Shown piece by piece: positions 1 to 7,836 of a DNA stretch of 59,405 nucleotides. The DNA is taken from positions 1 through 59,405 of the forward strand of contig JANQHI010000063.1 in assembly GCA_028282705.1 (NCBI GenBank), written 5' to 3'. Position 1 is the stretch's first letter; the number at the start of each line of letters is the position of its first letter. The notes under the pieces were generated by a model. That model did not search any database. It saw nothing but the letters and a program-made list of their open reading frames with translations, and had not been told where the DNA came from. A program made the translations under genes and the position numbers. The stretch is from Prolixibacteraceae bacterium. Its GTDB lineage: Bacteria > Bacteroidota > Bacteroidia > Bacteroidales > Prolixibacteraceae.

Positions 1-701
1 TGCACACTTTATATGATGTGAAAACATCGATACCAACGTTCCTGTATATCTCAAATGCCAAAATGCACGATGTCAATGCTCTTGATCTTATCACATATGG
101 GCCCGGAAGCTTTTATGTGACCGACAAAGCTTACATTGATTTTAAGAGGTTGTACCACCTTCACCAGCAGCGGGCTTTCTTTGTTACACGGGCAAAAGAT
201 AACATGCGGTTTAAGCGGATGTATTCAAACCCGGTTGACAAAGCGACCGGAGTGAGGTATGATCAAATCGGCAAGCTGGAAACTTACTACCCAAGCAGGG
301 ATTATCCAGAGAAGCTTCGAAGGATAAAGTACTATGATTGCGAATCAGGTAAGGAACTAATCTTCCTTACCAACAATATGGGACTTAAACCTACCGAAAT
401 AGCTTATTTGTACAAAAAGCGGTGGGAAGTGGAACTGTTCTTCAAGTGGATGAAACAGCATCTCAAAATAAAATCCTTTTGGGGAACAACCCTTAACGCT
501 GTAAAAATCCAAATGTATTGTGCGATCATCGCATACTGCCTTGTTGCATTGATTGGTAACAAATTGAAAGTTGACCGTTCAATCTACGAAATCCTACAAA
601 TCCTTAGCATATCTCTACTCGACAAAACTCCTGTAAGAGAAGTGCTTACGAAATACGATTACAAAAATGTCAAAGAACTAAAAAATAAACAATTAATATA
701 A
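1..701 (+). CDS. IS4-type DDE transposase, 5' end outside window
   Basis: This is a transposase of the IS4/DDE type and catalyses cut-and-paste movement of its element. The reading frame is open to base 3, so the GTG at 18 is internal and the gene begins upstream of the window. Visible landmarks are the VTDKAYID segment around the second catalytic Asp, and a Y-(2)-R-(3)-E-(6)-K signature in YKKRWEVELFFKWMK, which carries the catalytic Glu. The C-terminus appears complete, ending in a Lys-rich tail. The next genes, a glycosidase and a sugar transporter, are unrelated cargo or the insertion neighbourhood. Whether the element is intact cannot be judged without its left end. Confidence 0.87.
   Translation, partial: HTLYDVKTSIPTFLYISNAKMHDVNALDLITYGPGSFYVTDKAYIDFKRLYHLHQQRAFFVTRAKDNMRFKRMYSNPVDKATGVRYDQIGKLETYYPSRDYPEKLRRIKYYDCESGKELIFLTNNMGLKPTEIAYLYKKRWEVELFFKWMKQHLKIKSFWGTTLNAVKIQMYCAIIAYCLVALIGNKLKVDRSIYEILQILSISLLDKTPVREVLTKYDYKNVKELKNKQLI
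1..701 (+). mobile_element. Right part of an IS4-family insertion sequence
   Basis: The transposase frame defines an insertion sequence entering from the left edge. Its left inverted repeat lies outside the window, so the right terminal repeat cannot be paired and the true boundary is unresolved. It probably falls within the roughly 145 AT-rich bases after the stop codon; a GTGCCCAC stretch just after the stop is a candidate terminal sequence. Confidence 0.55.
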
Positions 702-847
702 GTGCCCACTAATGTAATTAAGTTAGAAAATAGTATTGAAATAATAAGCTTCTTATATTACGGGATTTTTAAAATATGGAGTTGTAAAAAGTTAATTCTT
801 TCAGAAAAACGAGTTAAGTAAGACCAAAATAAAAACAAAATAATATT

Positions 848-1978
848 ATGGTTTTTAATGGATTAACAATGTCTTTGGGGAATCTAAGTTTACTGTCAGG
901 TGCAGAATCACGTTCAATCACTGCCGAAAACCCAACTGGGGAAAAAGGCAAAGGGGGGATGGCAAAAGAAGGTTTTGCTTCAAAACAATCCAGTGAATTG
1001 GGGCAAGGGTGGAAAGTTAGCCCTGCAATAACTATAAAACCAGGAGAAACAGCCCTTATTGCAGATATTGTGGGCATGGGCAACATTCAAAGCCTGTGGA
1101 TGACAGGTATTATTTCCCGTGATTTGATAATCCGTTTTTATTGGGACAACCAGGAACACCCATCTGTTGAAACCCCACTTCCAGATTTTTTTGCTTGTGG
1201 TTATATTGACAATACTGATGTATTGTTGGGAGGTGGGTTTAGCCCCTTGGTATCTATCCCAGTTTCTGTAAACCCATCAAATGCTTTCAACTGTTTCTGG
1301 CCAATGCCTTTTAGGAAAAATTGCAAAATTACCATGGAGAATATTGGTGATATTAATCGCGTACTTTATTACCAGTTTAATTACCAACTAACTGAAATAC
1401 CTTCAGGTTGTGCATATTTCCATGCATCTTTCTGTAGGTCAAACCCAGTTGGTAGTTCAGGTTTGCACACAGTTATTGATAACATAGAAGGAGAAGGGCA
1501 TTATGTTGGAACTGCTATGAGTGTAGGGCTGAATGGAGCAGGAGGCTGGTGGGGTGAAGGTGAGGTTAAGTTTTATTTAGATGATGACAATGAATTCCCA
1601 ACCATTTGTGGGACTGGGCTGGAAGATTATTTCTTGGGGGCATTTAACTGGGAAACAGATAAAGGCTATACCACCTATTGTTCACCCTATGGAGGATTGC
1701 ATTATTACCAGAAACCTGATGGATTATATAAAATACAGCCCAGGTTTTCAATGTACCGTTGGCATATACCAGATCCAATTAGGTTCAAAAGCAAGTTAAA
1801 AGTAACTGTTCAGGATTTAGGCTGGAAAAACTTTAACAGCAAACATTTTGATGTAATTGAGGACAGGAGGTACTTAAAAAGAAATGATGATATCTCAACA
1901 GTAGCCTATTGGTACCAAACCATACCTGGGAATAAATTCAAAGCTTTACCAAACAAAGAAGGTTTATCAATTCAGTAA
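848..1978 (+). CDS. GH172 (DUF2961) glycoside hydrolase
   Basis: This is a DUF2961 / glycoside hydrolase family 172 protein. Characterised members cleave alpha-D-fructofuranosides or alpha-D-arabinofuranosides, or make difructose dianhydride; the substrate here is not known. Family hallmarks are the N-terminal ENPTGEKGKGGMA block (about residues 27-39) and GTGLEDYF, whose Glu259 sits at the place of a conserved acidic residue. The length of 376 aa is complete for the family. The start lacks a signal peptide and begins directly in the conserved FNGL-MSLGNLSLLS segment, so a cytoplasmic enzyme is likely. A GPH-type symporter begins three bases after the stop, which suggests import of a small glycoside followed by intracellular cleavage. 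The upstream insertion sequence may have replaced the original promoter. Confidence 0.88.
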   Translation: MVFNGLTMSLGNLSLLSGAESRSITAENPTGEKGKGGMAKEGFASKQSSELGQGWKVSPAITIKPGETALIADIVGMGNIQSLWMTGIISRDLIIRFYWDNQEHPSVETPLPDFFACGYIDNTDVLLGGGFSPLVSIPVSVNPSNAFNCFWPMPFRKNCKITMENIGDINRVLYYQFNYQLTEIPSGCAYFHASFCRSNPVGSSGLHTVIDNIEGEGHYVGTAMSVGLNGAGGWWGEGEVKFYLDDDNEFPTICGTGLEDYFLGAFNWETDKGYTTYCSPYGGLHYYQKPDGLYKIQPRFSMYRWHIPDPIRFKSKLKVTVQDLGWKNFNSKHFDVIEDRRYLKRNDDISTVAYWYQTIPGNKFKALPNKEGLSIQ

Positions 1979-1981
1979 GGT

Positions 1982-3349
1982 ATGATGAAAAATAAGGGAA
2001 ATCAACAAAAAACGAGGCAGGTAGGGCTGATCGAAAGGATTGGCTATGGACTGGGGGATACAGCAGGGAATTTTGTGTATCAGTCAGTGTTGTTGCTCTT
2101 GGGCTATTTCTATACAGAAATTTATGGTTTAAGTACAACAGTAGTAGCTTCCATTTTTTTGGTAGTAAGGGTTTTTGATGCCATAACAGACCCACTGGCA
2201 GGGGCAATGGTTGACCGTACCCACACCAGGTGGGGGAAATACCGTCCTTACTTGTTGTTGTTAAGTGTTCCTTACGCTTTGGCGAGTGTATTGGTTTTTA
2301 CGGTTCCCGATTGGGATATGCAAGGCAAAGAAATATATGCCTATGCAACATATGCAACTTTAATGTTGCTATTCACAGCAACCAATATCCCTTATGGGGC
2401 ACTAACAAGCGTAATGACCAGTGACCCTGGGGAAAGGGCATCAATAAATGCCACCAGGTTTATGTTTGCAACTGGTGGAGGCTTGATTGTAACCTCCCTG
2501 GTAATCCCGTTAACAAATTTTTGGGACAATCCAGCTACTGGTTACAGGAATGCCATGATTATTATGGCTTCCCTTTCTGTTATCCTTTTTGTAATTTGTT
2601 TTGCAACAACCCGTGAGCGCGTAAAACCTGTTCAGGATAAAAAATCAAGCTTCTTTAATGACCTTAAGTTTATTGTAAAAAATGACCAATATAGGTTAGT
2701 GGCACTGGCAACCTTGCTGATGGTTACTGGGCAGACCATTAAAAATACAACACAACTATATTACATTACCATTTATGTTGAAGGAGGGGAAGCTTATTCT
2801 GCCTTGTTCCTTTCAATTTGGATGGTTGGGGGGATGATTGGTGCACAACTGGCATCAAAATTATTGGCATTTATGGATAAAAAGAAAGCCTATATCATGC
2901 TGTTGCTGGTTAGTGCATTTATGTCTGCAATATCATTGGTCGCAGGTAATTCAAATATCATCCTGATCATGGTTATTCAATTTTTTGTAGGTTTTTTCAA
3001 CCAAATGATAGCACCCATTTGGTTTACCTTTACTGCTGATGCTGTTGACTATGGCGAATTGAAATTTAAGCGTAGGATTGATGGGCTGACCTTATCTTTT
3101 ACCATATTCTCATTGAAGCTAGGCCTATCTGTTGGGGGTGCCCTGGCTATGTTCTTGTTGGGTAATTTTGGTTATGAAAGTGGTGGCGTGGTGCAAACTG
3201 CAAAAGCTACAACAGGAATTTTATGGGTATTTTCTATTGCTCCTGCCATGGTATTTGTATTAACAGCTCTGCTTGTTGGTTTTTTCAAATTAAACAGCAA
3301 GGCAATAGCAAAAAATGCCATGGCACTTGAAAACATAAGAAAGGGGTAA
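1982..3349 (+). CDS. GPH-family sugar:cation symporter (MelB-like)
   Basis: This is a major facilitator of the glycoside-pentoside-hexuronide:cation symporter family, with about 12 hydrophobic segments over 455 aa. The family signature DRTHTRWGKYRPYLL follows helix 2, and the N-terminal IGYGLGDTAGNF motif is typical of MelB/XynB-like proteins. It starts at once after the GH172 gene (a second ATG one codon later is equally possible), so the two are almost certainly co-transcribed. The inferred job is uptake of the glycoside cleaved by GH172. A strong terminator follows. The substrate cannot be read from sequence. Confidence 0.9.
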   Translation: MMKNKGNQQKTRQVGLIERIGYGLGDTAGNFVYQSVLLLLGYFYTEIYGLSTTVVASIFLVVRVFDAITDPLAGAMVDRTHTRWGKYRPYLLLLSVPYALASVLVFTVPDWDMQGKEIYAYATYATLMLLFTATNIPYGALTSVMTSDPGERASINATRFMFATGGGLIVTSLVIPLTNFWDNPATGYRNAMIIMASLSVILFVICFATTRERVKPVQDKKSSFFNDLKFIVKNDQYRLVALATLLMVTGQTIKNTTQLYYITIYVEGGEAYSALFLSIWMVGGMIGAQLASKLLAFMDKKKAYIMLLLVSAFMSAISLVAGNSNIILIMVIQFFVGFFNQMIAPIWFTFTADAVDYGELKFKRRIDGLTLSFTIFSLKLGLSVGGALAMFLLGNFGYESGGVVQTAKATTGILWVFSIAPAMVFVLTALLVGFFKLNSKAIAKNAMALENIRKG

Positions 3350-3373
3350 AGTGATATCAAAATAGCATTTATG

Positions 3374-3419
3374 TACCCGGCTATTTTATACTTTTCAAGT
3401 TATGGCCGGGTATTTTTTT
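3374..3419 (+). terminator. Rho-independent terminator after GH172-symporter pair
   Basis: Perfect 8-bp arms TACCCGGC (3374-3381) and GCCGGGTA (3405-3412) are followed by seven T residues. It lies 25 bases after the symporter stop. Confidence 0.85.
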
Positions 3420-3519
3420 GCTTCCACTAAATTGTACCCTCTTTTATCAGTAATTTATAATCGTTTAATAATCTTTCTGAATAGTTTTGTTATTAAGTTG
3501 TTGTTTTTATAATCCTTAG

Positions 3520-3564
3520 GTTTTGTTACCTTAGTGGCTAAAAATATCACAAAGGCACGAAAAC
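3520..3564. repeat. Imperfect palindrome, copy 1 of a dispersed repeat
   Basis: The arms 3520-3536 and 3548-3564 are inverted copies with a few mismatches around a GCTAAAAATAT loop. Bases 3521-3541 match 52429-52449 at 18 of 21 positions, including the block GTGGCTAA. Confidence 0.6.
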
Positions 3565-3773
3565 AAAAAATTTCTCTAAGTCATACTGAATTGAACTCAA
3601 ATACTTACCAAAAACAATTTTTATAAAAAAAACAAAACGCACAACACTTTTGGATAATATAAATTTCCCCTAATGATTCTCTAATTAAATTTTGCAAGTG
3701 TTTAAATTCTTAATAATTTCAGGAGTTTTTCTAACTTAATTATGTTTTTGGGCACATTTAGGGTGTGTTTTAC

Positions 3774-3781
3774 TATCTTTG
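3774..3781 (+). promoter_or_regulatory. purH promoter, Bacteroidota -7 element
   Basis: TATCTTTG matches the TAnnTTTG consensus of the primary sigma factor of Bacteroidota. A TTTG at 3747-3750 lies 23 bases upstream, slightly longer than the usual spacing. The purH ATG follows 23 bases downstream. Confidence 0.7.
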
Positions 3782-3804
3782 CGAATCAATAAAAACAATA
3801 ATAA

Positions 3805-5394
3805 ATGGCTGGACTTAAAAAGATTACATCAGCACTGGTTTCAGTATACCACAAAGACAAGCTTGACGAAATAGTTAAAAAACTGGAAGCTCTTGGTATT
3901 GAGATATATTCAACAGGAGGTACTTATAGTTTTATAAAAGGCCAAGGAGTAAAAGTACAAACAGTGGAATCACTTACTGGGTATCCTTCAATCCTTGGAG
4001 GCAGGGTAAAAACATTGCATCCAAAAGTATTTGGAGGGATACTGGCACGAAGGGATAATGATGGTGATGTAACCCAGCTTTCAGAGTATGAAATACCTGC
4101 TTTTGACCTGGTGGTTGTTGACCTATACCCATTTGAAGAAACTGTAGCAAGTGGGGCTTCAGAACAGGATATTATTGAAAAGATTGATATAGGTGGGATA
4201 TCTTTGATTAGGGCAGCCGCCAAAAACTTCAAAGATGTGCTTATTGTTTCATCACGTGGGCAATATGCAAGCCTGATTGAATTATTGGATGAAAAACAAG
4301 GAGAAACCTCAATGGAAGATAGGAAAGCATATGCAGCTCAGGCATTTGCTGAATCTTCAAATTATGATGCTGCAATATTCAAATATTTTAACTCAGAGCA
4401 TACTGATAAAGAAAGGATCAGCCTGAATAATGGTCATGTGTTGAGATATGGGGAAAACCCACATCAAAGTGCTACCTTCTTCAAATTTGATAATTCAATA
4501 TCAGGGGGAAACCTCTCAAATGCAAAAGTATTGCAAGGGAAAGCTTTATCATATAACAATATGTTGGATGCTGATGCAGCCTGGAAATCAGCCAGTGATG
4601 CTTACCATTCAGTAAACCATATTGAAGGCAAAGTAGCAGTTTCAGTTATTAAGCACCTTAACCCTTGTGGGTTGGCTGTTACTGAAAGTGCTTTGCAGTC
4701 ATTGGAACTAGCATGGGCAGGAGACCCTATCAGTGCTTTTGGAAGCATAATTTGTTTCACTGATGCTGTTACCAAGGAAATTGCAGAATGGTTTGGGAAA
4801 AAGTTTGTTGAAATAATTATTGCTCCTTCATTTACTGATGACGCTCTTGAAGTACTCAGCAAAAAGAAAAACCTTCGCCTTTTGGAAACACCAATTAAAG
4901 ATGAAGTAACAGGAGAAAAACTATATAGGTCTGTAAGTGGGGGAATGCTGGTTCAGGATGAAGATGAAGGGATTGAACCTGGTTTCCAAAATGTAACAAA
5001 AATAAAGTTTGACGAAAACAAAGTAAACCTGGCAAAATTTGGGATTGTAGCCTGTAAACACCTGAAGAGCAATGCTATTGCAGTGGTTACAGAGAACAGT
5101 GATGGTTCATTCTGGCTTACTGGGGCAGGTATGGGGCAGCCCAATAGGCTTGATAGCCTCAGGCACCTCACCATGCCAAGGTTTGATATGAAAGATGGGA
5201 TCAGTATTAAAAATTCTGTACTAATATCTGATGCTTTTTTCCCATTCCGAGACAGTATTGAAGCAGCCAATGAGTATGGGGTTAAATACATTGTTGAACC
5301 TGGTGGCAGCATTCGTGACAATGAAGTTATTGAGGCATGTGACGAGTTTGGCATAGCCATGGTATTTACAGGAAGAAGGCATTTTAAACATTAA
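3805..5394 (+). CDS. purH: Bifunctional AICAR transformylase / IMP cyclohydrolase
   Basis: PurH performs the last two steps of de novo purine synthesis: formylation of AICAR with 10-formyl-THF, then closure to IMP. The N-terminal MGS-like cyclohydrolase domain spans about residues 1-150 (STGGTYSFIK, GGRVKTLHPK). The C-terminal transformylase domain carries the catalytic Lys283-His284 in KHLNPCG. It ends in the conserved FTGRRHFKH. The length of 529 aa is normal. It has its own promoter and stands 41 bp upstream of mreB, an order seen in other Bacteroidales, so some read-through into the elongation operon is likely. Later-stage partners purE (46.9-47.4 kb) and hpt (47.5 kb) are elsewhere in the window. 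Confidence 0.97.
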   Translation: MAGLKKITSALVSVYHKDKLDEIVKKLEALGIEIYSTGGTYSFIKGQGVKVQTVESLTGYPSILGGRVKTLHPKVFGGILARRDNDGDVTQLSEYEIPAFDLVVVDLYPFEETVASGASEQDIIEKIDIGGISLIRAAAKNFKDVLIVSSRGQYASLIELLDEKQGETSMEDRKAYAAQAFAESSNYDAAIFKYFNSEHTDKERISLNNGHVLRYGENPHQSATFFKFDNSISGGNLSNAKVLQGKALSYNNMLDADAAWKSASDAYHSVNHIEGKVAVSVIKHLNPCGLAVTESALQSLELAWAGDPISAFGSIICFTDAVTKEIAEWFGKKFVEIIIAPSFTDDALEVLSKKKNLRLLETPIKDEVTGEKLYRSVSGGMLVQDEDEGIEPGFQNVTKIKFDENKVNLAKFGIVACKHLKSNAIAVVTENSDGSFWLTGAGMGQPNRLDSLRHLTMPRFDMKDGISIKNSVLISDAFFPFRDSIEAANEYGVKYIVEPGGSIRDNEVIEACDEFGIAMVFTGRRHFKH

Positions 5395-5435
5395 GAAAGA
5401 TTATTTATTTAGTGATCAAGAAATAAAAAAGAAAA

Positions 5436-6458
5436 ATGGGCTTATTTTCATTTTTAACACAGGAAATAGCAATTGACCTGGGAACGGCCAATACAATTAT
5501 TATTTATAATGATAAAATTGTGGTAGATGAACCTTCAATTGTAGCTATTGACCTGAAAACGGAAAAGCTGGTAGCAATAGGAGAGAAGGCAAGGCAGATG
5601 CAGGGTAAAACACATGCCAGTTTAAAAACAATCCGCCCAATGAGGGATGGGGTAATTGCTGATTTTAATGCAGCCGAACAGATGATCAGGGGCATGATTA
5701 AAATGATAAATTCTAAGTCCAAATTATTTTCACCAGCCTTAAAAATTGTTATTTGCATCCCTTCAGGAAGTACTGAAGTAGAGCTAAGGGCTGTGCGTGA
5801 CTCATCAGAACATGCAGGAGGGCGCGAAGTTTATATGATCTATGAACCTTTGGCTGCTGCAATTGGGATTGGGCTAGATGTGGAAGCCCCTGAAGGGAAC
5901 ATGGTTGTTGATATTGGTGGTGGGACAACAGAAATTGCAGTTATTTCATTGGGAGGGATTGTTACTAATAAATCAATAAGGATTGCAGGAGATGACCTTA
6001 CTTCTGATATTATGGAGTATATGCGCCACCAGCATAACATAAAAATTGGTGAAAGGACAGCTGAAGAAATTAAAATCCATGTGGGGTCTGCACTTAGCAA
6101 GTTGAAAGAACCCCCAGCTGATTTTGTGGTGCAAGGGCCTAACCAAATGACTGCTTTACCCATTGAAGTACCTGTATCTTACCAGGAAATTGCCCATTGC
6201 CTTGAAAAATCCATATCAAAAATTGAGACAGCTATTTTAAGTGCACTAGAACAAACACCTCCTGAGCTATATGCTGATATTGTAAATAAAGGTATTTGGT
6301 TAGCTGGAGGTGGAGCATTGTTACGTGGCCTTGACCAAAGGCTTACTTCAAAAATTGGCATCAAATTTCAGATTGCTGAAGACCCATTGAGGGCTGTGGT
6401 CAGGGGTACTGGGATAGCATTAAAGAATGTGGATAATTTCTCATTCCTAATTAGGTAA
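5436..6458 (+). CDS. mreB: Rod shape-determining protein MreB
   Basis: MreB is the bacterial actin that polymerises under the membrane and directs lateral wall synthesis. The nucleotide-binding motifs are clear: AIDLGTANT near the N-terminus (phosphate 1), VVDIGGGTTEIAVISLGG (phosphate 2) and WLAGGGALLRGL (adenosine motif). The 340-aa length is standard, and the amphipathic start MGLFSFLTQEIAID is typical. It is the first gene of the elongation cluster mreB-mreC-mreD-mrdA-rodA and is 40 bp ahead of mreC. No promoter of its own is evident in the 41-bp gap after purH. Confidence 0.97.
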   Translation: MGLFSFLTQEIAIDLGTANTIIIYNDKIVVDEPSIVAIDLKTEKLVAIGEKARQMQGKTHASLKTIRPMRDGVIADFNAAEQMIRGMIKMINSKSKLFSPALKIVICIPSGSTEVELRAVRDSSEHAGGREVYMIYEPLAAAIGIGLDVEAPEGNMVVDIGGGTTEIAVISLGGIVTNKSIRIAGDDLTSDIMEYMRHQHNIKIGERTAEEIKIHVGSALSKLKEPPADFVVQGPNQMTALPIEVPVSYQEIAHCLEKSISKIETAILSALEQTPPELYADIVNKGIWLAGGGALLRGLDQRLTSKIGIKFQIAEDPLRAVVRGTGIALKNVDNFSFLIR

Positions 6459-6498
6459 ACATTATATGTATGTAACTGGTGCCTGATAATTATTTAAT

Positions 6499-7341
6499 AT
6501 GAGAAGCTTATTCAAATATTTTGTCAGGAACCATGTGTTTTACTTATTCCTTTTACTTGAAACCTTTTCATTGGTTTTGGTAATTAATTATAATAATTAC
6601 CAGAAAGTCAGGTATATAAATTCTGCAAACAGGATTTCAGGGGTAATATATAGCTCATTAAATGATGTAGTTGATTATTTTAGTTTAAGGAAGATAAATG
6701 AAGAACTGGCAAGGCAGAACAGTGGCCTATTGAACCAACTGGATAGGTTAAAAAATGAAATGCAGGGCAATACATCTGCAAAGGTTGATACAAGCCTTAA
6801 AAACCAGGGTTTTTTGTACATGCCTGCAAAGGTTGTAAACAATACTGTATATAAACCCTATAATTACTTAACCCTGGACAAAGGAACCAAAGATGGCATT
6901 AAAGAAGGGCAGGGAGTTATATCCAATAACAAAATAGTTGGTGTAGTTATCAATGTTTCAAGGTCATATTCTTCTGCCATCTCGCTATTAAACATGCGTT
7001 TTAATGTATCTGCTAAGTTAAAAAATAATAACCCATTTGGTCCACTTAACTGGGATGGAAGGAATTACAGGTATGCGCAGTTTAATGAAATACCTTTTCA
7101 TGTTAGCCTTGCAGAAGGTGATACTGTTGTGTCCAGTGGGTATTCATCTATTTTCCCTGAAGGGCTATTAATTGGGGCTGTCCATTCTTTTGAGAAGAAA
7201 GAAGGAGAGAATTTTTATTCAATTGATGTTGAATTGGCAGTTGATTTTAAATCATTATCTCATGTCCAGGTAATTACAAATATGAATTTAGGTGAAATTA
7301 AAAAACTAGAAAGAGGGCAGCAGGATGAGGATTTGGATTAA
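6499..7341 (+). CDS. mreC: Rod shape-determining protein MreC
   Basis: MreC is the periplasmic scaffold of the elongasome and links MreB to PBP2. One N-terminal transmembrane helix (about residues 12-30) is followed by a coiled coil (about 63-92, KINEELARQNSGLLNQLDR) and the paired beta-domains with the GTKDGIKEGQGV segment near residue 130. At 280 aa it has the usual length for Bacteroidota. Its last 17 bases overlap the start of mreD, which suggests translational coupling. Confidence 0.95.
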   Translation: MRSLFKYFVRNHVFYLFLLLETFSLVLVINYNNYQKVRYINSANRISGVIYSSLNDVVDYFSLRKINEELARQNSGLLNQLDRLKNEMQGNTSAKVDTSLKNQGFLYMPAKVVNNTVYKPYNYLTLDKGTKDGIKEGQGVISNNKIVGVVINVSRSYSSAISLLNMRFNVSAKLKNNNPFGPLNWDGRNYRYAQFNEIPFHVSLAEGDTVVSSGYSSIFPEGLLIGAVHSFEKKEGENFYSIDVELAVDFKSLSHVQVITNMNLGEIKKLERGQQDEDLD

Positions 7342-7825
7342 ATATGGTGTCATGTTTATAAGCCTGGTACTGATCCAGGTTTTGCTTCTGAACCAGGTTC
7401 AGTTCAGTGGGTATATAAATCCATACATGTATATCCTGTTTGTTTTATTGCTTCCTGTTTCAACTCCAAAATATGCACTCCTTTTGCTGGGCTTTTTAAT
7501 GGGGATCACTATTGATATATTTATGAATACTCCTGGAATGCATGCTTCAGCAACAGTCCTGATTGCATTTATTAGGCCTTACATTCTTAACCTGATCTCA
7601 AGCAGGGAGATGGATAAAAGTGAATACCCAGGTTTGAAACAATATGGGTTCAGGTGGTTTTTATATTATACAAGTTTTATGGTGCTTACACACCACCTTT
7701 TTTATTTTTATATTGAACTCTTTTCTTTTTCAGGATTCTTCCTCACATTTATAAGAAGTATTTTAAGTTCCATATTTTCAATTTTTGTTATAGTTTTAAG
7801 CCAGTATTTAATCTTTACTGAATAA
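7325..7825 (+). CDS. mreD: Rod shape-determining protein MreD
   Basis: MreD is a small integral membrane protein of the elongasome. The 166-aa chain is almost wholly hydrophobic, with about five helices, and contains the loosely conserved LGFLMGITIDIFMNTPGMHA segment. Sequence conservation in this family is weak, so the assignment rests on topology, size and its place between mreC (17-bp overlap) and mrdA (11-bp gap). Confidence 0.9.
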   Translation: MRIWIKYGVMFISLVLIQVLLLNQVQFSGYINPYMYILFVLLLPVSTPKYALLLLGFLMGITIDIFMNTPGMHASATVLIAFIRPYILNLISSREMDKSEYPGLKQYGFRWFLYYTSFMVLTHHLFYFYIELFSFSGFFLTFIRSILSSIFSIFVIVLSQYLIFTE

Positions 7826-7833
7826 AAGGAGGT
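7824..7833 (+). promoter_or_regulatory. Strong Shine-Dalgarno ahead of mrdA
   Basis: AAAAGGAGGT lies just upstream of the GTG at 7837, with the GGAGG core four bases away. It selects that GTG over the overlapping out-of-frame ATG at 7835. Such a perfect anti-16S match is unusual beside the other genes here, which have none. Confidence 0.7.
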
Positions 7834-7836
7834 AAT

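Larger units (their letters stand above)
3350..3804. other. 455-bp intergenic region
   Basis: No gene is visible. The region holds the symporter terminator, an imperfect palindrome (3520-3564) related to a repeat at 52.4 kb, long A/T-rich tracts, and the purH promoter at its right end. Confidence 0.6.

Noticed and set aside
814-1086. Minus-strand open frame of 90 codons
   Set aside because: It lies antisense to the well-supported GH172 gene, and its sequence is the mirror of that coding frame.
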